Source: Alphaproteobacteria bacterium UBA3637
GTDB lineage: Bacteria; Pseudomonadota; Alphaproteobacteria; CAAHEQ01; UBA3637
Length of the DNA: 20,737 nt
NCBI GenBank assembly: GCA_002373615.1
Contig: DFKU01000028.1
Span: 1 to 20,737 of the forward strand
Reading direction: 5' to 3'
The position numbers and the translations under genes are program-made. This document shows, piece by piece, positions 7,462 through 14,044 of the stretch; positions within the stretch are counted from its first letter, which is position 1; the number at the start of each line of letters is the position of its first letter. The notes under the pieces are model-generated. The model was not told the origin of the DNA. It was given only the letters and a program-made list of their open reading frames with translations, and did not search any database.

Positions 7462-7777
7462 TTAAAATCCTTTCTTTTGACGAAAGAATCCTAGCAAAAT
7501 TTTTCAAAAAAATCCATAAGAAAATACATCACTGCATTTATGTATTTTTAATTGCAGAATGAAAGAGGAAAAGGGTAAAGATACTTATAAATAAAAACAT
7601 AATCTGTAATAAGGGGATTTTGGAAGTGTATATAACCTACTCTGAAGACAGGAAATCATTGAAAACAATAACCGCGTCTTTATTGTACGATTCATATCTA
7701 CGACACAATGTATCCCTCAATACTAATTTTAACAATTTCTCCTTGTTTTTTTTCTAAACCAAAGGTCAATCCCCTTA
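7462..7777. other. Intergenic region with a possible small mobile element and no clear gene
   Basis: This 316-bp AT-rich stretch separates two minus-strand operons. 7521-7548 is an inverted repeat (AAAATACAT and ATGTATTTT). 7608-7779 is bounded by perfect 12-bp inverted repeats (listed separately). On the minus strand, short open stretches just after the CMP-sugar synthetase stop read like protein (for example LEKKQGEIVKISIEGYIVS) but are under 35 codons and lack a convincing start, so I do not call a gene. No clear promoter for 6325-7461 was found. Confidence 0.5.
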
Positions 7778-7779
7778 TT
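7608..7779. repeat. 172-bp segment bounded by 12-bp inverted repeats (MITE-like?)
   Basis: AATAAGGGGATT at 7608-7619 is the exact reverse complement of AATCCCCTTATT at 7768-7779. The right repeat overlaps the stop codon of the CMP-sugar synthetase gene (7778-7780). No transposase lies inside. It could be a small non-autonomous element, or a long-range hairpin at the end of the operon. A target-site duplication is not convincing. Confidence 0.35.
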
Positions 7780-8506
7780 AATGATCTTCCCAAATTGCGT
7801 TTTTGCTTAAAAGATACTCACAGAAAAAGATATCATCTAAATCATTAATATCTAATATTTCTTTATCAGATATGTATCCAAAAGGGGAATCGTTCAGGCT
7901 GATTGCATTTCCTTTACTTAAAAGATCATGACACAAATAAGCATATAATGATCCATCGACATAATATGTCTTATCAGCATCTTGACGCCTTACTGTCCCA
8001 TTTCCTGAAATAAGATTTTTTAAATTATTCACCCCCTTGTCATCTGTGGTCAAATGTCGCATTAAAACAGGTAGATAGGGTAATTCCGAAACAGAAACAC
8101 ACGATGGTAAATTATGATCCACAACATATTTGATAAATCCGTCAATGTCTTCACTTGTCCTGAGGGGCGACGTAGGCTGTAATAAAATAAAGTAATCGAA
8201 GGTTTTTCCCTGCTTTTTTAAAACATCCAAAGCATGAATGATAGCGTCTATTGTTTTTGCTTCATTCGAGGCCATTTCTGGGGGTCTTTTGATAATCTTG
8301 CATTTTGATTTTTTGGAACAAGTATAGGCGATGTCTGCATCGTCAGTGGAACAATAGACAGCATCCAAAAACTTTGAATTTTCGGCAGCTTCGACTGTAT
8401 AGCGAATTAAAGGCTTTCCGTTTAATGGATAAATGTTTTTTTTAGGAATGGCCACAGATCCCCCACGGGCAGGAATGATAGCAACAAATGATTTTTTTTG
8501 ATACAT
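7778..8506 (-). CDS. CMP-sugar synthetase (NeuA/PseF-type cytidylyltransferase)
   Basis: 242 aa. Activates a nonulosonic (sialic-acid-like) sugar, or a related acid sugar, with CTP in the cytoplasm. Motifs: IPARGGS...PKKN (P-loop-like start, residues 12-24), FILLQPTSPLRT (107-117), RRQ and YVDGSLYAY (173-190) and the metal-binding C-terminal DINDLDDIFFCE (219-230). The usual GGSKGIP reads GGSVAIP here, so the normally conserved Lys and Gly (residues 18-19) are Val and Ala; this is a signature position, so activity or specificity may be altered. The ATG at 8506 lies 2 bp after the stop of the glycosyltransferase gene, indicating translational coupling. Last gene of the glycosylated-pilin operon proposed here. 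The exact sugar (Neu5Ac, legionaminic, pseudaminic or Kdo-like) cannot be decided. Confidence 0.85.
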   Translation of the reverse strand: MYQKKSFVAIIPARGGSVAIPKKNIYPLNGKPLIRYTVEAAENSKFLDAVYCSTDDADIAYTCSKKSKCKIIKRPPEMASNEAKTIDAIIHALDVLKKQGKTFDYFILLQPTSPLRTSEDIDGFIKYVVDHNLPSCVSVSELPYLPVLMRHLTTDDKGVNNLKNLISGNGTVRRQDADKTYYVDGSLYAYLCHDLLSKGNAISLNDSPFGYISDKEILDINDLDDIFFCEYLLSKNAIWEDH

Positions 8507-8508
8507 GT

Positions 8509-9486
8509 TTAACCTTTGTAAAAATGATTATCCGGTAACCTCAGCCAATTAAAATGATTTTTTTCCTTTAACAGCTCCAAATTGAAAAAGGACGCGACAT
8601 GCAAAGGAACATTTCCATCCATTCGACCTTCATCCATCATGTAGAGCTGATCAAAATCCTTGGCATAAAAGTCCACCTTTTCGGCGGGTAAAACGGTGCA
8701 GGCGGCCGTTGAATAAAAGGTCACCATTTTTTCTAAATGGCTCATCATCAAGCACAACAATTCCACAGGCATAGACCGCGGGGCAACAGGGATATCCGGA
8801 AAAATTTTGGTCCAATCGGTCAGTTCGCGCGGATGCGGTTTGATAATCACCTCTGAGGCATCATATTGAGATAAGATAGATTGATACAGTGCAATTTTTT
8901 CCCGCTCAGGGATAATTTTGTCCTCGGCCAAAGGCTGAGTTACCAATAAAATTTTGCGTTTAGAAAACTTTGAAAAGACCTTATCATTTGCGCCGAATCG
9001 GTCAGCAAATCTTTTTTGCTCAGCCGGGGTCATTTTTTTCCACAAAGCGTGAATATTCATGTATTCCAATCGTTCATCTTCAATATCCAAGGCGCCGGGA
9101 TACTTGACGGCATAACATTTAGGAAATCTTTGGGGATTCATCAGGTATTGAGGAAACTTTTTCACATCCCACAGGCCATCAGTGATAGGATAAAAGGGAA
9201 AATTATTCACGAAGAAGTTTGAAAAAATGGTTTCCACGTTGCCATAGCACGGCACCCTTTTCCCGCGCAATAATAAATAGGTTTGCATGGATAAGAATTC
9301 GCGGTAAGCGGGCAGGTTAGCTTCTTGCTTGGGGCCCACGATGGGGACACGATTGGGGACATCCACTTGGACACAGGATGGCCCCACCAAGAACAAAGTG
9401 GTGTCCACTTTTTCGGGAAAACGCAGCAAATACAAAAATTCGGCGTACATGGAATTGGCAATAAAGATTTGCTTAAATTCAGACAT
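8509..9486 (-). CDS. GT52/sialyltransferase-like glycosyltransferase
   Basis: 325 aa from the chosen start. Bacterial sialyltransferase-type motifs are visible: a D-G pair in PITDGLWDV (residues 100-107, place of the catalytic D/E-D/E-G), the HP motif in VIIKPHPRE (213-221; CMP binding) and YSTAA (258-262; the S/T motif). The pattern fits the Neisseria Lst/GT52 group, which transfers CMP-activated sialic-acid-type sugars. The frame stays open further upstream into the pilin gene, but ATG 9486 follows TAGGAGG closely and is 8 bp after the pilin stop. It is followed at 2 bp by a CMP-sugar synthetase, the enzyme that makes such a donor. Probably cytoplasmic or membrane-associated. Substrate (the EGF-repeat pilin, lipooligosaccharide or other) is inferred, not shown. 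Confidence 0.78.
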   Translation of the reverse strand: MSEFKQIFIANSMYAEFLYLLRFPEKVDTTLFLVGPSCVQVDVPNRVPIVGPKQEANLPAYREFLSMQTYLLLRGKRVPCYGNVETIFSNFFVNNFPFYPITDGLWDVKKFPQYLMNPQRFPKCYAVKYPGALDIEDERLEYMNIHALWKKMTPAEQKRFADRFGANDKVFSKFSKRKILLVTQPLAEDKIIPEREKIALYQSILSQYDASEVIIKPHPRELTDWTKIFPDIPVAPRSMPVELLCLMMSHLEKMVTFYSTAACTVLPAEKVDFYAKDFDQLYMMDEGRMDGNVPLHVASFFNLELLKEKNHFNWLRLPDNHFYKG

Positions 9487-9494
9487 CAAACCTC

Positions 9495-11252
9495 CTATAT
9501 ATATTGAGCGGAACAATCGGATCCACACCAGCCGGAATCGCAGGAACAAGAACCGCCATGCCAAGTTCCATGGTTGGAACAATAAGTGGCATTTCCATTT
9601 ATTGAACAATCGTCTCCATGCCAGCCGGAATTGCAGTTGCAAAAGGTGCCATGCCAATATCCATGGTTGGAACAGGCCGCTCTAGCATCTTGTGAACAAT
9701 CTGCTCCGCCCCAGCCGGAATCGCAGGAACAAAAACTGCCACACCAAGTTCCATGGTTGGAACATCTAGAATTAGTTGAACAGTTGGAACCACAACATGT
9801 GGAACAATCGGATCCACACCAGCCGGGATCGCAGGAACAAGAACTGCCATGCCAAAATCCATGCCCGGAACAATAAGTGGCATTTGGGCCACCGGAACAA
9901 TCGGATCCACACCAGCCGGAATTGCAGGAACAAGAACTGCCATGCCAAAATCCATGCCCGGAACAGCGCGTAAGACTATAATCAACTAATTCTACTGAAC
10001 AATCACTTCCGCACCAGCCGGAATTGCAGGAACAAGAACTGCCATGCCAAAATCCATGCCCGGAACAGCGCGTAAGACTATAATCAACTAATTCTACTGA
10101 ACAATCACTTCCGCACCAGCCGGAATCGCAGAGGCAAAAGGTGCCACACCAATTTCCATGCCCGGAACAATAAGTGGCATTTGAGCTATCAGAACAATCG
10201 TCTCCACCCCAGCCGAAATCGCAGTCGCAGGCACTGCCACACCAAAATCCATGGTTGGAACAGGCCGCTCTGGCATCTTGTGAACAATCCGTTCCGCCCC
10301 AGCCGAGATCGCAGTAACAGCCACAAATTGCAGACCAATTTCCATGCCCGGAACAGGCCTCCTCAGGGGTTTGGTTGCAATTCTTACCCGCCCAGCCGGA
10401 ATCGCAGTCGCAGGCACTGCCACACCAAAATCCATGGTTGGAACAGGCCGCTCTGGCATCTTGTGAACAATCCGTTCCGCCCCAGCCGAGATCGCAGGTA
10501 CAGCCAATGCCATGCCAAGTTCCATGCCCGGAACAGGCCTCCTCAGGGGTTTGGTTGCAATTCTTACCCGCCCAGCCGGAATCGCAGGAACAGCAGCCAT
10601 AAAACCTATCCCACGTCCCATGCCCGGAACAGGTGGTATCCTGTGAACAATCCGATCCATACCACCCCGATTCACATGTGCAAGCTGACCCTGACCATGT
10701 GCCATGTCCGTTACAGGGCAAAATCTCAGGTTCCAATGAAATTTCTTTGGTTGACAAATCTGCATTAAAGGTGAAGGTCATGGGCCCTTCGGCGCAATCC
10801 CCTGCATCCCCAAATACCACTTTGTCATTCGATGTTATTTGACGCACCAACCCTTTCGTCCCTGCCGCATTTACGACCGCTTTGCATAATGAAGAGCCTA
10901 CTTTAGAAAATGTCAGCGTAAAGGTCGACAGATCTTCCGCATTGGTGGCCGAAATTTCCCCACCGTACGCGCTGGCATTATTAAATTCACCAATGTTGGC
11001 TGACCGCCCTGAGGCCATTTGCATGGCAACTACAACCGCCCGTTTGGAGGCTTCATTCAATAATTCGTTCGCCCGGTGCTTGGTCATGGCGGAATTATAG
11101 CCAGCGATTCCCCCGACGGAGAGTACCCCCATCACAGCCACTACACCCAGCATTTCCACCATAGAACGCCCATGTTGAATGAATTGTGCATAATGGGATG
11201 CGTTAAAGCCTCGTCCAGCGGTTTCTAATTCCTTATTAAATAATTTGTCCAT
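9495..11252 (-). CDS. Pseudopilin with 13 tandem Trp-rich EGF-like repeats
   Basis: 585 aa. A prepilin signal lies at G28|RSMVEMLGVVAVMGVLS (Glu at +5) with a long hydrophobic helix, then a pilin-like body ending TFTFNADLST (159-168). Residues 180 to about 583 are 13 repeats of 28-36 aa with consensus C-S-x-H-G-x-W-x(3,5)-C-x-C-x(2)-G-W-x-G-x-[DN]-C-S. These resemble EGF/tenascin repeats, but the Cys that normally follows HGx is a Trp. Several units are nearly identical in DNA, so the array was amplified recently. The frame extends 18 codons upstream, but I start at ATG 11252 because an AGAAAGGAACT ribosome site sits just before it and the residues match paralogue starts better. Likely surface-exposed and extended, exported by a type II/IV pilus-like system. 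First gene of an operon with a sialyltransferase-like enzyme and a CMP-sugar synthetase. Confidence 0.85.
   Translation of the reverse strand: MDKLFNKELETAGRGFNASHYAQFIQHGRSMVEMLGVVAVMGVLSVGGIAGYNSAMTKHRANELLNEASKRAVVVAMQMASGRSANIGEFNNASAYGGEISATNAEDLSTFTLTFSKVGSSLCKAVVNAAGTKGLVRQITSNDKVVFGDAGDCAEGPMTFTFNADLSTKEISLEPEILPCNGHGTWSGSACTCESGWYGSDCSQDTTCSGHGTWDRFYGCCSCDSGWAGKNCNQTPEEACSGHGTWHGIGCTCDLGWGGTDCSQDARAACSNHGFWCGSACDCDSGWAGKNCNQTPEEACSGHGNWSAICGCYCDLGWGGTDCSQDARAACSNHGFWCGSACDCDFGWGGDDCSDSSNATYCSGHGNWCGTFCLCDSGWCGSDCSVELVDYSLTRCSGHGFWHGSSCSCNSGWCGSDCSVELVDYSLTRCSGHGFWHGSSCSCNSGWCGSDCSGGPNATYCSGHGFWHGSSCSCDPGWCGSDCSTCCGSNCSTNSRCSNHGTWCGSFCSCDSGWGGADCSQDARAACSNHGYWHGTFCNCNSGWHGDDCSINGNATYCSNHGTWHGGSCSCDSGWCGSDCSAQYI
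9498..10715 (-). repeat. Coding tandem array of EGF-like units (13 copies)
   Basis: Within the pilin gene. Larger recent duplications stand out: a 183-bp period (two EGF units) with 98 identical bases at 10217-10314 and 10400-10497 and a further matching block at about 10338-10399 and 10521-10582; and a 102-bp period (one unit) from about 9911 to 10124, where roughly 110 bases repeat exactly. Such arrays expand and contract by recombination or slippage. Confidence 0.9.
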
Positions 11253-11390
11253 TTTTAGTTCCTTTCTGTTAAAGTTGTTTTTATAGTTATTCTTGTTCTC
11301 AGGCATTAAAATTTAAATTATCTAAATTCTTCGCTAATAACGCTCATCATTAAAATAATTTTCAAATTTTAGTTCCTTTCTGTTAAAGTT
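11253..11390 (-). repeat. Duplicated 24-bp ribosome-site segment before the EGF-repeat pilin
   Basis: The 24 bases at 11253-11276 (minus strand AACTTTAACAGAAAGGAACT plus AAAA) recur exactly at 11367-11390, 114 bp apart. The upstream copy is followed by a 15-codon frame starting TTG (reading xKIILMMSVISEEFR, stop), similar in its first residues to the short leaders of the paralogous pilins. This looks like a partial duplication of a pilin 5' end, or a small upstream ORF. Confidence 0.6.
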
Positions 11391-11417
11391 AAACAAAGAC
11401 TCACTGTTTCAGTGAGT
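11391..11417 (-). terminator. Attenuator-type terminator of leader copy C
   Basis: 8-bp stem ACTCACTG:CAGTGAGT with a 3-nt loop (or 7 bp with 5 nt), followed on the minus strand by CTTTGTTT, ahead of the pilin operon. Confidence 0.75.
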
Positions 11418-11585
11418 GGATGTTAGAAACTATACAACAAGAAGATAGTCTTACCTATTCAGGCAGACGCCTCTATTCGGTAAGCATCCACCCTATTTAT
11501 TGGTGAATGCCCAACCAGGGAAAAGCTTTCCCTTTGTCCTGTTGTACGGGCTTCTAAACCCACGTCTGAACGGACAATTCAGACG
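11391..11585 (-). ncRNA. Structured leader RNA upstream of the pilin-glycosylation operon (copy C)
   Basis: About 195 nt on the minus strand. A perfect 5' hairpin CGTCTGAA-(7 nt)-TTCAGACG starts at the predicted transcription start. The closing helix is TTAGAA:TTCTAA, an asymmetric internal loop (GCCC opposite AG), then GTACAACA:TGTTGTAT. Inner hairpins: GGGAAA-GCT-TTTCCC; GCATTCACC:GGTGGATGC; CTTACC:GGTAAG enclosing AGGC-GTCT-GCCT. The 3' motif AACATCCAC leads into the terminator ACTCACTG-AAA-CAGTGAGT then CTTTGTTT. The RNA at 17343-17492 has the same order of elements with different helix sequences and the same AG bulge and AACATCC motif. The pilin ATG is about 140 nt beyond the terminator. 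Likely an attenuator; family unknown to me. Confidence 0.68.
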
Positions 11586-11590
11586 CAGAC

Positions 11591-11620
11591 ATTATAGACA
11601 TATTCTTTTTAGAATGTAAA
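11591..11620 (-). promoter_or_regulatory. Sigma70 promoter of leader copy C
   Basis: Minus strand -35 TTTACA (11615-11620), 18-bp spacer, perfect -10 TATAAT (11591-11596). The predicted start (about 11584) coincides with the first hairpin. Confidence 0.7.
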
Positions 11621-11687
11621 GAATTTTTTTATGATGTTTTATTTTTATAAAAGAGCAATCGTTTTTTAAACTGCTTTTTCAAATTTA

Positions 11688-11716
11688 TTGACAAATAAGT
11701 AAGAAAATGATATACT
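11688..11716 (+). promoter_or_regulatory. Near-consensus sigma70 promoter of the 11742 gene
   Basis: -35 TTGACA (11688-11693), 17-bp spacer, -10 TATACT (11711-11716); the ATG is at 11742. Confidence 0.75.
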
Positions 11717-11741
11717 GCATCTTGTGTTTTAGGAGGTCGCC

Positions 11742-12632
11742 ATGGCTCAATTTCGTTTGCTAACCATAGAAGAATTAAGAAAATATCACACACAAAGAAC
11801 ATCAGATTTTGCTTTTTTGCTGGGGGCATGGCAAACGGAAAAGCCTAAAAATTCCTCCTCTTTTGGGGAATTTTCAAAAGATTTTATTGATTCTCCTCGT
11901 TTTTCTTCTTCTGTTAATCAAGACGGTCTTATATATTCTTTTTATGGAAATGGTGAAACGGAAGATTTGGCTTTCCCAAACGAAAGCGATCTTTCTTGTC
12001 CCCTTGCACTGAAAAAGGGATTTGTGTACCCCCAAGATGTTTATGTCTTGCCTTCAAAAAAACGTTTGATTGATGAAAATGATTCAAAAGAACTGTCATT
12101 TTTATTTGGGGCCTATCCTCAAACATTGGTAGATACGGAAAAAGCAGAAATTTTAGAAAAAAGATTTCAAGAAAATAATCTTGCTAAAACAGGAAATGGG
12201 TATACTTTTTTTGAACCGGCTTCTTCGTCAAGAAGACAGCAAAATAAATGTTTTGAATATGAATTGAATAAGGAACGTTTTGTCCGTATGATTGTAAAAG
12301 AATTGCATTTTTTGCACAATGTGTTTGAATTTTCAAATGGGGAAAAGATTCAAGAGGGAAAACCTTATTGGATAAAAGTACAGCCGCTAAAATGGAGTGT
12401 GCCTACTCTCAGAAATGGACAAAAAGAATTACTTCCAAAAGAAACGGCATACCTGCAAACAGTTCCTTTGTCCGGAATAACTTGGGACAAAGTAAATTCG
12501 TTTTTGAATGAACGTTTTTCAAAAGAAGTGATGCAATCGCACAATTTTTGTGTACAGGAATATCTCTTTGGAAAAAAATATCCCCCCAAAAGTAAATCTG
12601 TTTGTCGCAGGACTGTTAAACTTAGGGATTAA
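11742..12632 (+). CDS. Uncharacterised protein with a DUF6273-like pattern
   Basis: 296 aa, no signal peptide or membrane segment, probably cytoplasmic or exported by an unknown route. The segment FLFGAYPQTLVDTEKAEILE, then GNGYTFF..., GKPYWIKVQPLKWSV and WDKVNSFLNERFS resembles the repeated pattern of DUF6273-type domains (FG-YPQ..., YW-KVEPI-W, yLN..F), which occur in many gut-bacterial proteins of unknown function. A first, weaker copy of the fold may lie at 1-110 (FLLGAW..., GLIYSFYGN...). ATG 11742 follows AGGAGG (11731-11736), with a near-consensus promoter upstream. Divergent from the pilin-glycosylation operon; no functional link is evident. Real gene: yes; function: unknown. Confidence 0.8.
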   Translation: MAQFRLLTIEELRKYHTQRTSDFAFLLGAWQTEKPKNSSSFGEFSKDFIDSPRFSSSVNQDGLIYSFYGNGETEDLAFPNESDLSCPLALKKGFVYPQDVYVLPSKKRLIDENDSKELSFLFGAYPQTLVDTEKAEILEKRFQENNLAKTGNGYTFFEPASSSRRQQNKCFEYELNKERFVRMIVKELHFLHNVFEFSNGEKIQEGKPYWIKVQPLKWSVPTLRNGQKELLPKETAYLQTVPLSGITWDKVNSFLNERFSKEVMQSHNFCVQEYLFGKKYPPKSKSVCRRTVKLRD

Positions 12633-12659
12633 AAAATTTTTCTTTTTCCAAAAAAAGAC

Positions 12660-12688
12660 TAGACCTTTTTAAAAAAAGAGGTTATACT
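12660..12688 (+). promoter_or_regulatory. Putative promoter of the DUF4164-zapA-ymdB genes
   Basis: -35 TAGACC (12660-12665), 17-bp spacer, -10 TATACT (12683-12688), 27 bp before ATG 12715. Confidence 0.5.
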
Positions 12689-12714
12689 TCTCAATAACTA
12701 AAGGAGAAAACCTT

Positions 12715-12903
12715 ATGGATAAGATTAAGAATGCAATTACCGCTCTGGAACAAGCTGTTTTAAAATTGGAATCAGCTGTTCATGAAGAAAAAAAGGATCG
12801 AGGGGCCGCAAACGAAAAGATTATTGAGCTTCGCTTGGCTATCCAAAAAACCTATGATCGCTTGGATAAAGCAATTAGCACCTATCAAAAAGGAGGCGAA
12901 TGA
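12715..12903 (+). CDS. Small coiled-coil protein (DUF4164-like), ZapA partner gene
   Basis: 62 aa, almost wholly helical and charged (heptad-like LEQAVLKLESAV, then IIELRLAIQKTYDRLDKAI), with no membrane segment. It has the size and composition of DUF4164 proteins, which sit directly before zapA in alphaproteobacteria. ATG 12715 has AAAGGAG upstream; the TGA overlaps the zapA start (TGATG), so the pair is translationally coupled. A role at the division ring is inferred only from context. Confidence 0.82.
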   Translation: MDKIKNAITALEQAVLKLESAVHEEKKDRGAANEKIIELRLAIQKTYDRLDKAISTYQKGGE

Positions 12904-13211
12904 TGGCTATTGTATCCTTGAAAATCGGGGGGAGATTTTATAAATTTTCTTGTAATGACGGCCAGGAAGTCCATATGCGTGAATTGGCAGATTCCATTGA
13001 TAAAAAGGCCGAAGCCCTGACTAAATCCATTGGCTTTATGCAGGAAGGTCAACTCTTGGCGATGATTTGCTTGCTTTTGGCCGAAGAAAAAAATCACTTG
13101 GAAAAGGCAACTAATGCCTCCATTATGGAACAAAATAATGATTTAATTGCGGAAAGTATTCAAAATTTGGCGGTTAAGGTCAACGTTTTAGCTGAAAGTT
13201 TACACCCATGA
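12903..13211 (+). CDS. zapA: Cell division protein ZapA
   Basis: 102 aa from the chosen start. ZapA cross-links FtsZ filaments at midcell. The N-terminal VSLKIGGRFYKFSCNDGQE and MRELADSIDKKAEALTKS match the globular ZapA head; the C-terminal half is the dimerising coiled coil (LLAEEKNHLEKA...). I chose ATG 12903 over the adjacent ATG 12900 because AGGAGG (12891-12896) is then 6 nt away. The stop overlaps the ymdB start (ATGA). In many alphaproteobacteria the 6S RNA gene follows zapA; here there is no room for it. Confidence 0.9.
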   Translation: MAIVSLKIGGRFYKFSCNDGQEVHMRELADSIDKKAEALTKSIGFMQEGQLLAMICLLLAEEKNHLEKATNASIMEQNNDLIAESIQNLAVKVNVLAESLHP

Positions 13212-14014
13212 AATTTTTATTTTGTGGGGATGTGATGGGAAAGGCGGGGCGCAAAGCCGTTGCCGATTATGTGCCAAAACTGCGTGAAAAATATGCCCTG
13301 GATGCTGTTATTATGAATGGCGAAAATGCAGCGCATGGACTGGGACTTACCCCAAAAACCTATAAGGATTTGATTCGCGCCGGGGCTGATGTGGTAACGA
13401 TGGGAAATCACACCTTTGATAAAATGGATGTGGTTAAAATTTGGGGGCAGGACAATGTCTTGGTGCGCCCATTGAATTACCCCAGCGATACTGTTGGAAA
13501 AGGGTATCAAATTATTGATGTGGCAGGACAAAGGCTTTGTGTGGCTCAAATCTTGGGACGGGCTTTTATGCACTCCAAGTTGGAATTGGCTGATCCCTTT
13601 CAAACCATGCAAAACTTTATTGAGGAACATGGGTCAGAATATGACATTTTGGTGGTGGATTATCATGCGGAAACAACCGCAGAAAAAGTGGTCATGGGCT
13701 ATTTTTTGGATGGCAAAGCCGCATTGGTTGTGGGGACGCATACGCATATTCCCACCAATGATGCACATGTGTTGCCGGGTGGCACTGCCTATCAGACAGA
13801 TGTCGGGATGTGTGGGGATTATACCTCGGTTATCGGGATGACGCGCGAAACCGCCTTTTCGCATTTTGGCCTTGGCTCAGAACGGATGCGTTTTGAACCC
13901 GCCACTGAAAGCTCTACCTTATGTGCCATTTTTGTGGAAACTGAGGGGAATAAAGCCGTCTCTTGCCGGCCTGTTATTTTGGGGGATACCCTTGAAAATA
14001 CCGATAAAATATGA
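13208..14014 (+). CDS. ymdB: YmdB-family metallophosphoesterase (TIGR00282)
   Basis: 268 aa, full length. A calcineurin-like binuclear-metal phosphodiesterase; the Bacillus homologue has cyclic-nucleotide phosphodiesterase activity. Metal-binding motifs: FCGDVMG (D8), NGENAAHG (E39, N40), TMGNHTFD, VDYHAE and GTHTHIPTNDA. The length and the near-absence of insertions match the family. ATG 13208 overlaps the zapA stop, so it is in the same operon. Its 3' end contains the promoter used by yebC. Confidence 0.92.
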   Translation: MKFLFCGDVMGKAGRKAVADYVPKLREKYALDAVIMNGENAAHGLGLTPKTYKDLIRAGADVVTMGNHTFDKMDVVKIWGQDNVLVRPLNYPSDTVGKGYQIIDVAGQRLCVAQILGRAFMHSKLELADPFQTMQNFIEEHGSEYDILVVDYHAETTAEKVVMGYFLDGKAALVVGTHTHIPTNDAHVLPGGTAYQTDVGMCGDYTSVIGMTRETAFSHFGLGSERMRFEPATESSTLCAIFVETEGNKAVSCRPVILGDTLENTDKI

Positions 14015-14020
14015 TATAAT
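13992..14020 (+). promoter_or_regulatory. Sigma70 promoter of yebC, starting inside ymdB
   Basis: -35 TTGAAA (13992-13997) within the ymdB 3' end, 17-bp spacer, perfect -10 TATAAT (14015-14020), 25 bp before ATG 14045. Confidence 0.7.
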
Positions 14021-14044
14021 AAGAAAAAAACGAAAGGATTTAAC

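Noticed and set aside
9487..9657. N-terminal extension of the glycosyltransferase
   Set aside because: The extension overlaps the pilin gene, is full of Trp, Arg and Leu from the repeat sequence read out of frame, and a strong ribosome site sits before ATG 9486.
9498..10715. CRISPR array
   Set aside because: The periodic repeats are coding EGF-like units with variation in every copy, and no constant repeat with unique spacers.
9586..10768. Several long open frames on the plus strand and in another minus frame across the EGF-repeat array
   Set aside because: They are periodic shadows of the repeat-coding frame; only the frame with the pilin signal and the conserved Cys pattern makes sense.
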